DNA of 64,000 nt. It comes from Edolisoma coerulescens. Taxonomy: Eukaryota > Chordata > Aves > Passeriformes > Campephagidae. The notes beneath the pieces are model-generated. The model was not told the origin of the DNA. It saw nothing but the letters and a program-made list of their open reading frames with translations, and searched no databases. The stretch lies in NCBI GenBank assembly GCA_013397115.1, contig VWZW01002320.1, positions 3,105,062 through 3,169,061 on the forward strand, given 5' to 3'. The translations under genes and the position numbers were made by a program. Positions 12,420-25,920 of this stretch are shown piece after piece (position 1 is the stretch's first letter; each line of letters starts with the position of its first letter).

Positions 12420-14460
12420 ATTTGCATTTATCCTTTTTTTAGGCTGGATCACTCTGACTTATAGTCATCCATGTTTGTATTTTTTTTCTTCTCTTCAATT
12501 TCCAGTGAATAAATTCCCATCTCCCAGCAAAAAATATTAGTTTGTTGGTCTGTGATTTCATATTTTGTCATTCTGTATTTATTACTTCAGACTTCTTGTT
12601 CCTCTGTATAAAGATCCTCTTGATCTCCTACACTGATAGTGCTTTCTAGTTTCAAGAATTAGTGAATGTTATTGAATTGCTTATGTTCTGGGTTTTTTTC
12701 TGGTTAATTGACAGATTTAACAAGCTGGTTATCAATACAACCAGCATATTCATCAATTCCCTTTTTCGAGACAAGTTTTGATTCCTTGTTTACCTGGTTT
12801 TCTACAATGCGATTCTTTGACTAAAAGCTTTGTTGTCTGTACTAAGTAATATGTAAAGAAATGTGATTTCTATTGGTTGCTTTACTAAATCCAGATCAAC
12901 TTATTTGTGTGCCTGGAAAAAATCTGTTATTTGAAGGATACTGAAGTACTTGGCAAATGTTTTATCTTCTTTTCTGTCTTTATTCTTTGAAAGCTGTTCT
13001 AATAATCTGTTTAGGTCAGGCTGTAGGATTGTAGTTGCCACATTCAGTTTTTCTCCTTTTCCGTAGTCCCTCCATTTGATATTTTTAAGAGAGGTTGTTT
13101 TGTTAAGATCTAGAATGGTTATGGCTGCAAGCTTGCAGTTTGATTTGTCAGTTTTATAATAATTCTATGTTGGGTCCTCCCACTTTGAGTGCTGTTTGAA
13201 TTTTGCCTGTAAGGACCTGTTGTGTCCTCATTCTGGTTATGCTGGCCACAATCACTGCTCCTAGCAGAAGTGAGGAGGGTACTCCTTCAGTTCTAGTACA
13301 ATGGCCAATTTTAACAGCATGCTCTCATTTCACCTTAGTACACACATTTCTGTTTATTTTCTTCTGTCCAGGAATACCTATATTTTTTTTATCGTGATTG
13401 AATGAAGTCCTGGACTTTTCTTATATCCAGCCCTCCATTTTTTTTGGTCTTTGTTAACTGCTCATTTGAACATTATGTATTCATCACGTAAACTTTGAGA
13501 TACAGGCTAACTGTTCATTCCTCCATTTAATTTAAACTTAGGTGATAATTATATGGTCTGAAACATTCAAGTCCAATGGCTTTGCTATTTTCATTGGTTT
13601 ATGAGTCTCTGAGAAAAGTTAAAGCTTCTTAGAAAGGAATGATTCCTGATGATATTCTTTCTCCAAGAGTATTGTAATTCCCTCTGTATATCTTCAAGTC
13701 TAGCCCTGGGGCCAAGGAGGCCTAGAGCAGATACTCAGCTTTATTCCATGCGATGCTGGGGGAAGAAAATCCACCAAACAGCCTATCCTCCGAGCATTAG
13801 CTCAACATTTTGCAGCTGTTAAAATCTCATCTTCTTGCTCTGAGGACTAACCATCTATGTTTCTCTTGGCTCATAGACTTGCATATGAATTCATTCTATT
13901 TTTTTTTTTTTTTTAAATAACATACAGGTTAACTGGGGTTGCTGGTAGAGTTCCTCCTCTGGTGGGACATTTCATTGGCTTATGTGTTAGGGATTTATTT
14001 CATTAGGCCATTCATTCTTTAAGCCCCTGGAATCTGAACCTCTGTGGGGTCTCTAAGCACCTTCTGGAGATACCATAAATCTTTCAAGTGACTGTTGGGA
14101 TTCAGCCCAGCTCCTCTTGGCTTCTGCACTTTCCGGCTTTTCTTCGTAACAAAGCTTTTCAGACATTTTGTTCTCACGTGAATCTTATGTGTCTCCAACT
14201 AAATAAGACCACCTTCTTTCTCCTCTCTGAAAATTACTGAGATTGCCCCCTATGTAGGCTTTTCTTTCAAATCTTTTAAAGCTTATGTTTTATCCACTCA
14301 GTGAATTTTTCTTGCTTGGGGGTTCTCTGCTCTCTCTGATTCCTACTTGTGGACAAGCAGGAGAAAACTCTTTCCTGACTTTAATCAGCCTCACTCAATG
14401 AAGCAATTGCTATTCTTAATGGCCAGTCATTCTGTCTGGTTGGAGGGTATGGTTGGAAAT
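12420..14460 (-). other. T-rich block, possible decayed retrosequence on minus strand
   Basis: For about 2 kb the + strand is markedly T/pyrimidine-rich, so the minus strand is A/purine-rich, as in the sense strand of many mRNAs and retroelements. Translated on the minus strand, several stretches stay open for 30-60 codons and switch frame between stretches, with Lys/Glu/Gln-rich composition. A run of 16 T at 13899-13914 would be a poly-A on the minus strand. I cannot match it to a family, and A-rich sequence alone gives Lys/Asn/Glu-rich translations, so this may be ordinary intergenic DNA. Confidence 0.2.
13899..13914. repeat. T16 homopolymer run
   Basis: Sixteen consecutive T on the + strand. 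It could be the poly-A end of a retrotransposed copy on the minus strand or a simple homopolymer. No AATAAA is visible just upstream of it on the minus strand. Confidence 0.75.
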
Positions 14461-17400
14461 AGTGTTTATGTCAGTTAGTCAATTAAAAAACCAATATTTA
14501 TCAAACAATTTTTAAATGTCAGACAACGTTCATGAGTCGTTTACAGAGAGGATTGCTGGACTGTCACAGTGAGTGCGGATATTCTCATTGTGCAGTACTA
14601 AAACTGCTTGTAGTGGAAAGCATAATTACTTTTTTTAGTATTCCTTGAGTGGAATTGTTAATGAAGCCTTCAGAGAGCCTCAAGAGGCAGACAGCCATCT
14701 GTCATATTCCTCACCCTGCTTTTAAAAATCCTCTAGAAAATTCAGGACCTCTGAATATTTAAAATATGTGTAATCTCTTTTAGAATTAATATTCATTGAA
14801 TTAAATAAGATACATCACTATAAGCAAGAGATAGGATCTCTGACTCTGGAGAATAAACATCCCAGTCCTATTCCTCTTGAATCTGTGAAGTTCTTAAGCA
14901 TTAGTGTAATTATGGTAATAATTCAGCCTACTTTTATTTATAACTTTGCTGTTGCATGTATGAAATGTGAGAAAAGATTACACAAGTAATTAAAGTCCTG
15001 ATGGAAGGGTAAAAATAGTTGTAAGATAATAAGAAGGAGGCAGACTAACAAATACAGAGATGAGACTGGAATATTAAGCTGCCATCCGTAGTGGCCAGGA
15101 AAAAAAGGCATTTTGTCATTATCATGGCTTGGTGGTCAGAAGAGGGAGATGAGCAGAGCCAAAGAGAACATGATGGATTGTCTCTGATAAGAGTCTTGCA
15201 GAGTGTTTAGGTTTGTGTGAGTTGTGTTGCATGCATATTGCGATTACTGTCCTTAAAATACTTGAAAGGTAAAAAGAAGGAATTTTGGTCTGGGAATGAA
15301 TGCTGTTGTGAGAGTTTCACCTGGTTCTTAGGACTGAAGCAGGGTTCTACAAACTGCCAGAAATTCAATTAAGCTTTCAAAGTAAAAGGAGGTATCAGTT
15401 GTCTTTTTGTGTTGAACACTGTCAGATTGAAGGACACTCACCCAGAACAGCTGTGTTACAAAGTTGAGGATTTGTGCAAATGGTTTTACAATGGCATGAG
15501 GCTACATATGATTAGCATTAGATAAACTGCTCTCCAGACTGATCTACAGAAACACTCTTCTGGCTGTGAAACAGGGACTGACCATCAGTGGCAGCAGCAT
15601 TTTTTGGAGAGAGTTGAAGTTTCAGGCAATTTGTGTGCTTGATAATGTTCTGGTCATTTAAAACACAATTATGTAAGAGTGTAGGTGTATGAGGCATCTG
15701 ATACAGATTTTCACTGTGTATCAAACTGTTATCTAAAACCAATTTTTGTAGTGAGTGGGTGGGTAAAAGGGAGATAAAATTTCAAGGGGGAGATTTTGCC
15801 TAAACCATGACAGTAGTAAATATTTTTGTTTCAACCCACAGAAGGGGACATGCTGGTAAAGTGATAGGCAGGCTGGCTTATTTTTGTTTCTTGCTCTGCA
15901 AAAGTCCATTTCCAGAGCTAGCTGTTAGGCTGATAGTCCCTTTAATACCATATAAATCTAGAATATTTTTTCTCTGTAGATATCTGAATGCTTTTTACCA
16001 AGTATACAGTAACCTGACCATTCAATATTCTTGTCATATTCTTTTGCAGCAATAAAGTGGTAGTGTTACTTCTTCTCCTTTAAAATGTAATAAAAATGGG
16101 ATTCAATCTAATACAGAACCATAAGTTGAGTTCTAGTTGTTTGGCTACTCTTGTTTAAAATGTGAACTTTGAGAACACTTCTTTTCTTGCATAGAACTCC
16201 TCTAGAATTATTCATCTCACTGGATTAGTTCACATTCTCTTCAGATGTACAGTCATTGCAGGCCTTGGAAATTGCAATGTAGTACACAGATTTAGATAAC
16301 TGGGAACACTGTGTGTATTTGTGACAATTCCAGGGGGATTTTGTATCTTCAGAGAGTTACTAAGCTGTAAGTATCTTGATCACTTCTAGCTGTGGCATCA
16401 ATGATATGGATGCTCTTTATGTGATACATTATTCAAAAACTTAAAATACTAACATTAGTTCGGTAGAGCCATCTTTAGTTTCTTCATTCAATCTGTGTGT
16501 TTTGGGGTAATTGATCAATTTTCAGTAACTCCAGTACCATTAGTCAGAAGTTCTTTCAGGCAGATTTTTTTGATCATCAATATGGTTTTGACATTGAGAG
16601 CAGCAGCACAAAATAAGGAGTAGCAGGATTAGGCTGTTGTTGATCTTCTCTGGTTCAAATCCCCACAGATGTGACTTCTATTGGCTCTTTTATCACACTT
16701 ATTCTGGTTCAGTGCTTTAGATCTTATCCTGCGTTTTCTGAGCTGAAAAATTAATACAGGTTTTCACTTAGAATGAACCCAAAATTTGTTTCATTGCTTT
16801 TTTTTCTATTTCCTATTAAATTTGAAGTTAACAAGGTGCTGCAGGCTGAATGAAACATTGACATCCTTTAGAAATAAAGTACATTTTTTGATTCTTAAGG
16901 AAAGCAAATAAGTTAATAAAGTAAATGTTCTCTCTCATTTTTTTTTTATTTTTTTTTCCTTGATAGCTCAGCTATTAATTTATTCCTAAAGGGACTGAGG
17001 CAGAAATCAAGCTCCCATTTTCCTTTTTTTGAAAAGAGGTGTGTGATATCTGTAGGTGAAGGCTTTTTTTGTACATTAAAACCAGACACAATTCCATGTA
17101 TGTTTTCCACAATCACGGCTGTCGACCTGTGCTTGGAAAACATTTCTTGTCTTGAAGGTGTTCTTAATCATTGTGATATTAATCTGGTGAGATGGTGTAG
17201 CATGCCAGGATGTTTCCCAGGAAACTCATGGCAATAAATCCAGAACATGAAATTCATCTTGTGTAAATGAGACTTAAGAGAGGAAAGTTGAAAGAGAAAG
17301 AAAAGTCCTGGACAATAAAGCAAGGTTCTCTTTCATAAAGGAGAGTTTACTGTGAAATTTCAGTTTTCTTTGTGCTCCCGCCCTGTCAGTGCTGTTGGTT

Positions 17401-20400
17401 TATTTCCCCCAGAGGCCTCTTTACTACTGAAAGCCTGACTTAATTATCTTGAATTAATTAGTGCAATATAAAGTGGAGAACACTGAATATCAGTGATTGA
17501 CTTGTGAGGGACCTGCAGTGAAGTTGTAGAAATGAAACGTGAAAGTCTTCAGGAATGCTTCTGCAGGATCAGCTGCAGGGAAAGGTAATGATTTACTTCC
17601 AAGCCTAATGGCTTTGTCCAGGTGTTAACAATCTAAAGGGGGACAGTTTCAGCTGCAATCCCTGTAGTGGGATATAACACTTCAGGCAGTTAATTGCCTA
17701 ACAGATTTAATTTCTGCAGGAGAGATTATTCACATAGTCATTCCCATTCCCTAGAAATTTCACTTGTTCAGTGTTTAATGTGCCCCTTGCCTTCACTTGC
17801 CACTTAGTGGACTATTCTACCACTGACCTGTTTACTACGTGTTAGTCTGTCCCTGGTTAGTATGTGTCGTGAGCAGGAAAAATGGATTACTGGAAACTCA
17901 AACCTGTGTGCTGCAATTGAAACCTCTGTAAGTTTAGATAGCATTCTATGAATGTCCATTGATCACAAAGTTTTCCATTTTGGTAGTTGTATGTGGGGAA
18001 AAGTCTTTATTAATGTCAGTGTTTGAAAGTCTCACAGACTGTGTTTTCCTTTGACAAATACAGTGTTTTTGTGAACTCTGCTTAGGTCGAGTTTATGCTG
18101 TTGTTCCCTCCAACTAGAAATGAATGGGTTTAAGAAGTTAACAGTAGATGTATTTGTTATCTGTCTTTGTCCATCTTGCTAGTATCTGAAAGGTGTTGTT
18201 AAGATACTGAGATGTGGTAAGTGCATGCCCAACTTAAAATTCCCAGGTTGAAGATCATTAGGACAATGAGTCACAGTTATCCTGCTACCAGATGAAAGTA
18301 ATCAACTCCTCTGCCACTCGTAAACTGTATTACTTGATTGGAAAGTCCCCTTAACATATAAATACCAGGTTGTGGTGAGCTTCCACAGTGAAAGTTAGGG
18401 GTTTTTTTTAACATCTTAATGGAGTTAGTACCTATACTACCTTTTAGAAGTCCACCAAGTACTTAAAAAAGATCTTTGGTGAATTTTAGACATCAGTATT
18501 TTCCATAGGAAAATACAAAAAAGATGCACTGAACTTTCTTGGTGATGCTGATGTTTGTAATAAGAGGAATTAAAAATAGTTATCTTTCCCTCTCTTACCT
18601 ATGCAGTGTCCAGTTCTAAACTATATTTAGCCTCATGTGAAGCTTTTGTCCTCTAAAGCCTCAGGTTACTGAGACTCTTCAGCAGTTGTGCTTTCAGGTA
18701 AGGCTGTATTAATGAGCAGTGAGCAGCTTGATTGATAGTGGTTAAATCAGAATGGGAGGGGGGCTTCTTTTCTCCCAGTCTTCTGTATAAACTACAGAAC
18801 TTAGTCTTGTGTCTTCTATATTTTTAATTTTTTTATCAAGATGTCTAGTATTTCTACCCTAGGCCATGTGACTAGTTTGTTTTTCTTATTTGATTTGTAA
18901 CTGAAGCTTTTTACATCTATCTTGTACAGTCTGTCTGGACAGATACTTTCCTCCCAAGGTCACTTATACAAAACACATGAATCTGCTGTACTGTGCTTTA
19001 TCCTGTGAAATTCTTCATTGTTGTGAGCTATAGCATAGTAAACTGACAGATAACAGACTGTGAAGACTGACTGTGATAGAAAAATGTTTCCAAGTATACA
19101 GAGAATCTTTAGTTATTACATGGGTTTTCTAATCGCTCATGTGAAACTTCTGCGTTAAAATATTTGTCAGCGCAATAGAATTATTAGAATTTTTCATAGC
19201 ATGAACCAGGATGCTGAGTTGTTCTGTGTGCTGCTAAAAAACGTGCTCCTATGAAAAACATGCTTTTAATAATACAGCTGGCTTTTATGTTTGTCAGCAG
19301 TATTTGCATTTCCATGTTTTAGCAGTCAGGAACACTTTAGTGACGTCCATGTGACAAATGCAGAACACTTAGTCCTGTCGTGATGCATTTTTTTGTGTTT
19401 GGCAGCGTTTCTCTTTTTCTAATTAAGTCAACAAAAGACCCAGTTTTGGTTTCTTTCTTGTCTTTCTGCATTGTGGTTGCTGAATCTCTAACAGTCCTAC
19501 CCAAGATAGTGGTCAGTCTGTTTCATTCCTGTGGAGGATTGCTGACATGCATTGGCAAACTTTTCCAAGCTTCAAAGATTAGTCTATTAGCTGTCATACA
19601 TCTCTGGTTTTGTCAATGTTATATTTGCTATCAAAAGGTACATTTTTCTCCTGTATTTCTGGACATTATGGAAAAAAAATCTATCTTCTTGTCTATTTCT
19701 GTCTTAAGCCCTTGAACATGTCCAGTAGCTAGGACTTTACTGAGACATTTAAGTACCTGTAATTAGGTGGTCACCTTGCTTGTAAATATAAAGAGGAAGA
19801 CAGGTTTTAATTCTGTCACTGAGGTTTTTTCTGAGGTTTTCTACATAAAATTTTTTTGTGTTGTGAGTTTTTTTCTGTGTTGCTGTGATACAGTGAAGAG
19901 TATCACAACTTTGAACAAACTTTCTGATCCTCTGCAGTCTGTCTTTAGATGCATCTATAAATGAAGAGCTGTTTGATTTCACTGCCTGAGTCCAGGAATG
20001 TTTAAGATAAGAATCAAAGCTTGCATTTTTTGATAGCAGTATATCAGCAGGGATTAAAAAACGTTGTGAAATTATTTTAGTTGACAGTAATTGTCAAATT
20101 TCCAGGTGTTTTTATTGCAGAAAAAATCCACCCCAGATGTGTAGATAGCTTATGTATCTCACAGATATAGTTCATCAACAACGGTCCTAAAACAAATTTA
20201 AAGCCACACATTTTATACCTTCAGGATGACTGTGGGCAGTATTTTATTACAGAATGAAATGTGCTTTCTTCCGGAGCTGAGCAGCTGTGGTGTGTCCAAG
20301 CGCCTTCATCTGAGGAGCTCCAGAACCAACAGGTCAGGTCCTATTGTGAAAAAGAAACCAGCCGCCCACTTTTCTTTATAAAACAGGATACTGACTCCTC

Positions 20401-23400
20401 ACTGTGAAATCAGGGCTCAAAGGAGAGTGAAAAATTTAACAGCTGCTTTTAATTTCTCTTGAGAAGGCTCACATGCCTCCGTGAGACTTGAGTTCATTGT
20501 CTTTAGGCAGCAAGAATCCCGACTGCTTGAAAATACTCTCATTCCTTCCACTTGGCTGGATGTTATTCCCTGTGCTGGGGTGATGACTCTTTCCATGGCT
20601 GTTTATCCTCAGCTCTGACTGTACACCTAGAGTAGGTGTGAATTGCTTGCTCTCACAAGCAACTTTGTTCTGAAGGCTACATAACAAAAACACGAAAAAA
20701 CTTCTGGGCAGAACTTGAAATAAACAGTGCAAAATACTTTTTTTCGTGCTGGCACTATGTGCATGGCAGGTGCAGTTACAGTAAAGCGGGAGTTGTGTGT
20801 GCATTATCTTCTGGGACAAAAGCAGGGAGTGTAGCTGCTGCTTCTTGGGAGTTGAGAGTCTTTGTGGAGCAGAGCTCTGGTGCCACCTCCTTTTTCAGAC
20901 CTTTGGACGGGAAGCTTGGCAGTACCAGATGATGTGTGCAAAGAAGTTATTATACTGTAAAATGAGGCACTACTTTGTGATATTAATGACTGGAAAAGGA
21001 GCACATTAAGTCTAATTTATAAATGTACTGGGGTCTTTTAGTGTAAGAAAAAATTTCTGTTTTTCTTAAGCACATAGAATGACACTATGAAAATACTGTT
21101 TTCATATACCCTGCTTGGGAGATTTTCATTTAGCAGTTACATAACCGCTTAGCCTGTTGAAATGGCCGTATTGAAAAGATGTGGTGAAGTATCACCTTAG
21201 TAAGCTTTAAGATCTCCTCATCAACTATATTCAATGTGGTTTTGAAAGTGAATGAGTTTTTATGTTTGTCAACAAGAACACTTGAACTTAACAGATAGAA
21301 TTGTATAAATAGTGTTGAAAATGTGAGAATTCTCCTCTACCTCCTCAACATTTTGTCAGATCTCCTTCCTGTAATGGATGTTAGCAACATATTTGCTTTC
21401 AGCCCCAAATGATAGTAATTCTTTTGCTGTAGTTTCCCTCCTGTGGTTCTGTTCTTTCCTTTCCCTCTCCGTGTTTATGTACCAAGTGGCCCTCTGGCTC
21501 TCCAGAATCTGCCAGTACTTCTGAGAGCCTTCATTCTTGCACTGTGGGGCCCTGACAGAACCACAGCTGAACACTCTTCCCACTGAACAGCTGCTTCAGT
21601 GTTCATTGCCTTGTTGAGAAGGGAAGTTCTGTAATCATCCGGGAAAAATTTAATTTTGTTCAAGGACACATCTCACTCATTCAGAAACTAGTGGTGCTTT
21701 TAGCCATGGTTTAGCCTTGAATTTGACCTGCTATTTAAAGGGGAGTTAGTCAAAGGAGAATAAACTGAGAGGAGACATGCTGAGTGACTGTGACTGCTGA
21801 GCAACTGCTGTGCTGCCTTTCAATCTGGAAGGAGCCTTCCCGGGATTTGAGGTGTGTTCAGTTATCTGCTCCATTGCAGTTAAACTTGTGAGGCCTGAAG
21901 GTGGAAGGACTTGGGATCATTGTGATTAAGTCCAGCTGTGGCAGGAAATGGACACCACCCCCCCCACCAGCTGTTTTGGCTTTCTCGGTATTTGGGAAGG
22001 ATGATAAATTCAGATGAATGCCAAAACAGGTAACCTAATGTTCTGTAGAGAGATTAAATTTGGTATGAGTGATACTTGAAAGGTATTAGGGTTTTATAAC
22101 AGCTCTTTTTCTCCACTAGCACAATCGTAGGATTGCTAGGGTTCAGTCAGCTATCCACTACATATCCTACATCTTGGATACCTGTGAAATCATGCTCTTA
22201 TATATCACAGCAGAGAGGGATATTGGCAGTACATAAGCCATTTTATTTAATTTTTCCCCAGTGGTTTTGGGGAGAGGAAGAGCAGGAACACTTCAATTTT
22301 CTGAAAAGAGCTCTAAAACCAGCTCACCACAAGCCCCATAACCCCTGTGAGGTGTTTATGGCAGTAACATCCTCAACTGGGAGGAATCCCACTTCTTGGC
22401 AGCTCCTGAATAGACTTGGAGGTGATTCTTGTCAAGTTGTCTTTTTTGGCTTCCTCAGGAACTGGGAGTTTACAGACAGTAAGTAAATAGGGGTGTTGAA
22501 TAAATGGATAGCCAGATATGGTGTGCTTCAAAGGAGACCCTTCTCAAAAGATTTTCAAAAGGGAATATGACATAACTGAAAAACAAGGAGAAAAAGTTAA
22601 TTTTACCCTTATCTTACAAACCCAGATTCTTAGGAACAGCTTTGTAGCGTGTTAGTAATCAACAGTCTTACTCTTTACACCTTCTTAGCCCTCATGAATG
22701 GGACTGGGTGTCTTGGACTTGTTACTGCTGCTTCGTTTGTCACAGAACAGACTGTGAAAGAAACTAGTCCTTTTGGCAGCCAAGTGAAAACCACAACAAA
22801 ACAGCCCAAAACTGTACAGATAGTGAAACCTCTGTACTGAAAGTGGGTTCCTTTGTGGGTGGTGCTGATATACTCCAACAGGAACTTGTCCTGTCAGAGG
22901 AGAGAAGGGGTTTAATTTTGCCAGGGCTGGCTGTTTGGGGCTTTTATGGGAACCAAATGTATGTTAAGGAAATATGTGAGAGTTTCCCACAAAATTAATA
23001 AAGTCTCATTACACTTGTTTACATTAAAATGTCCAAATACAGTTGTTCACATGACATTATCTGGTTGCACACAAAATGACTGCTGTGTGACCTTTCAAAT
23101 TTGATAAAAGTAGTATGTGATAGTGGACAGGTTAACCCAATAGACAAAATAATAATAGTTACTTTACTGAGTGATTAAAGCTCAAAAAAGAGGGAGAGTA
23201 GATATGTTTAGCTATAACCCAGCCAAAGAAAATAAGGACCAAGGCCTCAACAGTAGCTGAGGTTTATGGGATTCTGACTCTCACTGGAAAAAAAGGGCTA
23301 ATATCAACTATATACTAGCTTAAAATTAATTCAATATTTGTAATTTTGCATCGATATTGTAACTGTATTTGTGTTGTTAAGCATGTTAATGTGAGACAGC

Positions 23401-23938
23401 TGCTACAGCTTCATACAGAGACTGTGTCCACATGATGCTGCTTTTGCATGCAACAGAGAGGATCTAGTACTATCCACACTTGAAAATGTTGTGGAAAAAA
23501 GCTGTTTCACCTCAGAACTTTGTCCTGGCACTAAGCAAGCAGGTTTTTCTGATTTCCACCGATTCAAAGTTCAAAACTGTAAATACTTGTTATCTCCAAA
23601 CCAGCAGAAACCGCTGACTTTCCCAGCTGCTGTTGGTAACACATGTGAAGATGAGAAGCTTTTAAAGATTATCAGTGTGTCTATCAATGACCAATAGGCC
23701 CACGGATGAAGCCAGGAGATCTTTGGAGTTAGCACAGTTCCTCAAAGAATGCAGAGGAGCTGCATATAAATTAAGCATACAGACATACTACGTGCATGCT
23801 CACCACAGGATTTGTTAACTAAAGGCTGTGACTTTCTACCCTCGGTCTTTTGATCGAGTGACTTATGTCATTTGCTGTCATGTAATTACTGATTTTTAAA
23901 TTAATGAGTTTGATTTCAAGGTGAGATCTCTCTGACAG

Positions 23939-23961
23939 ACCTGCTTATATGATAAGCAGGT
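23939..23961. repeat. Perfect 10-bp inverted repeat with 3-base loop
   Basis: ACCTGCTTAT is followed by the loop ATG and then its exact reverse complement ATAAGCAGGT. It could form a small hairpin. It also contains an E-box-like ACCTG on each arm. No flanking extension or transposon terminus is visible. Confidence 0.7.
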
Positions 23962-25896
23962 ATTCATTTAAGTATTTAATTCTTTTTTTAAGGTCTGTTG
24001 TAATTTTGCTTGCTTGAAGAGACTTTGTTTCGTTGTATTTTGCAGCAAGAGACATGTCTCACTTCTGTCATGGAATGATCCCATTCACTATTGACATGCT
24101 GTCTTTGCTTTTACAGCCAGAAGTCCAGAAATAACTATACAATTGAGTTTTACAATGGGGGTTTTTACATTTAATAGTGCATTAATTGCATGAATAGTAC
24201 AGCCTGTTTAATTCCTGAAGTGTTTAATTTTTCTCCTTGTGGCATTCAATATTTTGGCATTGGTAGCCTGAGCTGTGGGCAGTAGTGTTATCATCATAGG
24301 AGCAGTCATACTGGAAGCACTGGGCTGTCATGAAGCTGCAGTCCAGAACACCTGATCAATCATTCAAGGCTTCCTATACTTTGTCTTTATCCCTTTATTT
24401 ATTTTGCAAAACACTGTCAATATTTATCAGTAATTTATTTTTATTGTCTCTGGGTACATTATCTCAATGTGCAAGTGTCAGATAAATACATGCCAGCATG
24501 ACTTTGCTCACGTTTTATCACTGACACTACTTGCCACAGAGTGATGTTTTCTATACTAGGTGTAAAATGAGCCTTAATGAAGGCACAAAGTCTGCATTCC
24601 TTTGTCTTTAATGCCAAGGTGATGACATTGTAAACTTAAAGGTAATTTTTCTGAAATTTCCCAGTCCATGGCTAGCATATTAAAAAATAGTGGAATTCTT
24701 TGCAAGGGGAAAGATTATTAAAGGAGGGCAAATATGCCATGACACAATTTGCTTTGAATTTTGTATTAAATCTATTTTTATTAATTCCATAACAAAGAAG
24801 AAATTGCATAAGATTTTTTTACTTGTGAAAATTCTTAGTTTAAGAATTTTGAATCAAACACTGAAGATATATTTCTGTAACTAAAGGAGTCATTTAGACT
24901 GGAGGGAAGCTGGAGCGAATAGTTATTTTTCATCAGATTATAGATTAGATGGCAGTACAGAAAGAAGATACTTGCAGGGAAGAAAATAATGCTGAGAAAG
25001 AGACCTTTTTCTGCGTGCTGGCCTGCATAAAGTGCTTTTCTTTTGTCTGGAACCCACAGGTGGTGACAGTGGGGTTAGTCTCAGAATGTGTTGAGTGCAG
25101 TCATGGTCAGTTCAAACCAGTCCCTCAGGACTTCATGCAGTAATAGAGAATACTGCCTGTGCTGGGAAATTGATTTTGACATACATTTTGTAAATGCCTT
25201 CGCATGCCACTGTGATAGTGTTATTAAAATCCTGAATTCCTTGTGCTGCAGAACCGTTGGAATTCACAGCAATGTTGCCATGTTTTTTTTAATCTTTGTT
25301 ATAGAATCTATAATTTTTATTTCTGTAGTATAATTTTATATTCATTTCATAGTGGAATTTCAGAACTATTTTCCTTCCTTTTCTTGGAATTGAGGGAAAA
25401 ATACCCCACCTGTAGCTGCATTTCTCTCCTATCCTGTCTGATGGTTTTACAAAGTGTTTCTACTTTTGTTCTTCAGATGGTTGCTATAGTTTTCTTTCTG
25501 TTCTTCAGCTGGTTTCATCCTATCCTTCCTTTGCCTTCTTTACGTTATGTATTTTAAAAGATATTGGCATGTGGCCATATATGTACAAAACAAATACGGT
25601 CTCGAATTTGCTCTTGGGATTTTAAGTTTGCTGTGTGTGAAGCTGCACATCTTCCTGGAAAAGCTGTGGCAAGCAAGAGCAGTGCATATTGCTGGTATCA
25701 GTGTCTTTACATGAAAGCTCATTCTGCTTCCCTTCAGTTGTTTCATTTCTTTACACACCAACAAAATTTGAATGGGATTTGTCCTTTTATTTGTTTGATT
25801 TACTCTATTCTTTTTCTTTAAAGTTGTCTTTCTAATGTAATTAATTTAGATTCCTAACTTACTTTTTCTCTTGAACTTTTTTTTTTTTGCCTGCTG

Positions 25897-25920
25897 AATA
25901 CTTTTTTCAGAAAAAGTATT
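25897..25920. repeat. Perfect 10-bp inverted repeat with 4-base loop
   Basis: AATACTTTTT, loop TCAG, then AAAAAGTATT. The arms are exact reverse complements. Because the arms are A/T-only apart from one pair, a chance origin in AT-rich DNA is likely. Confidence 0.6.
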
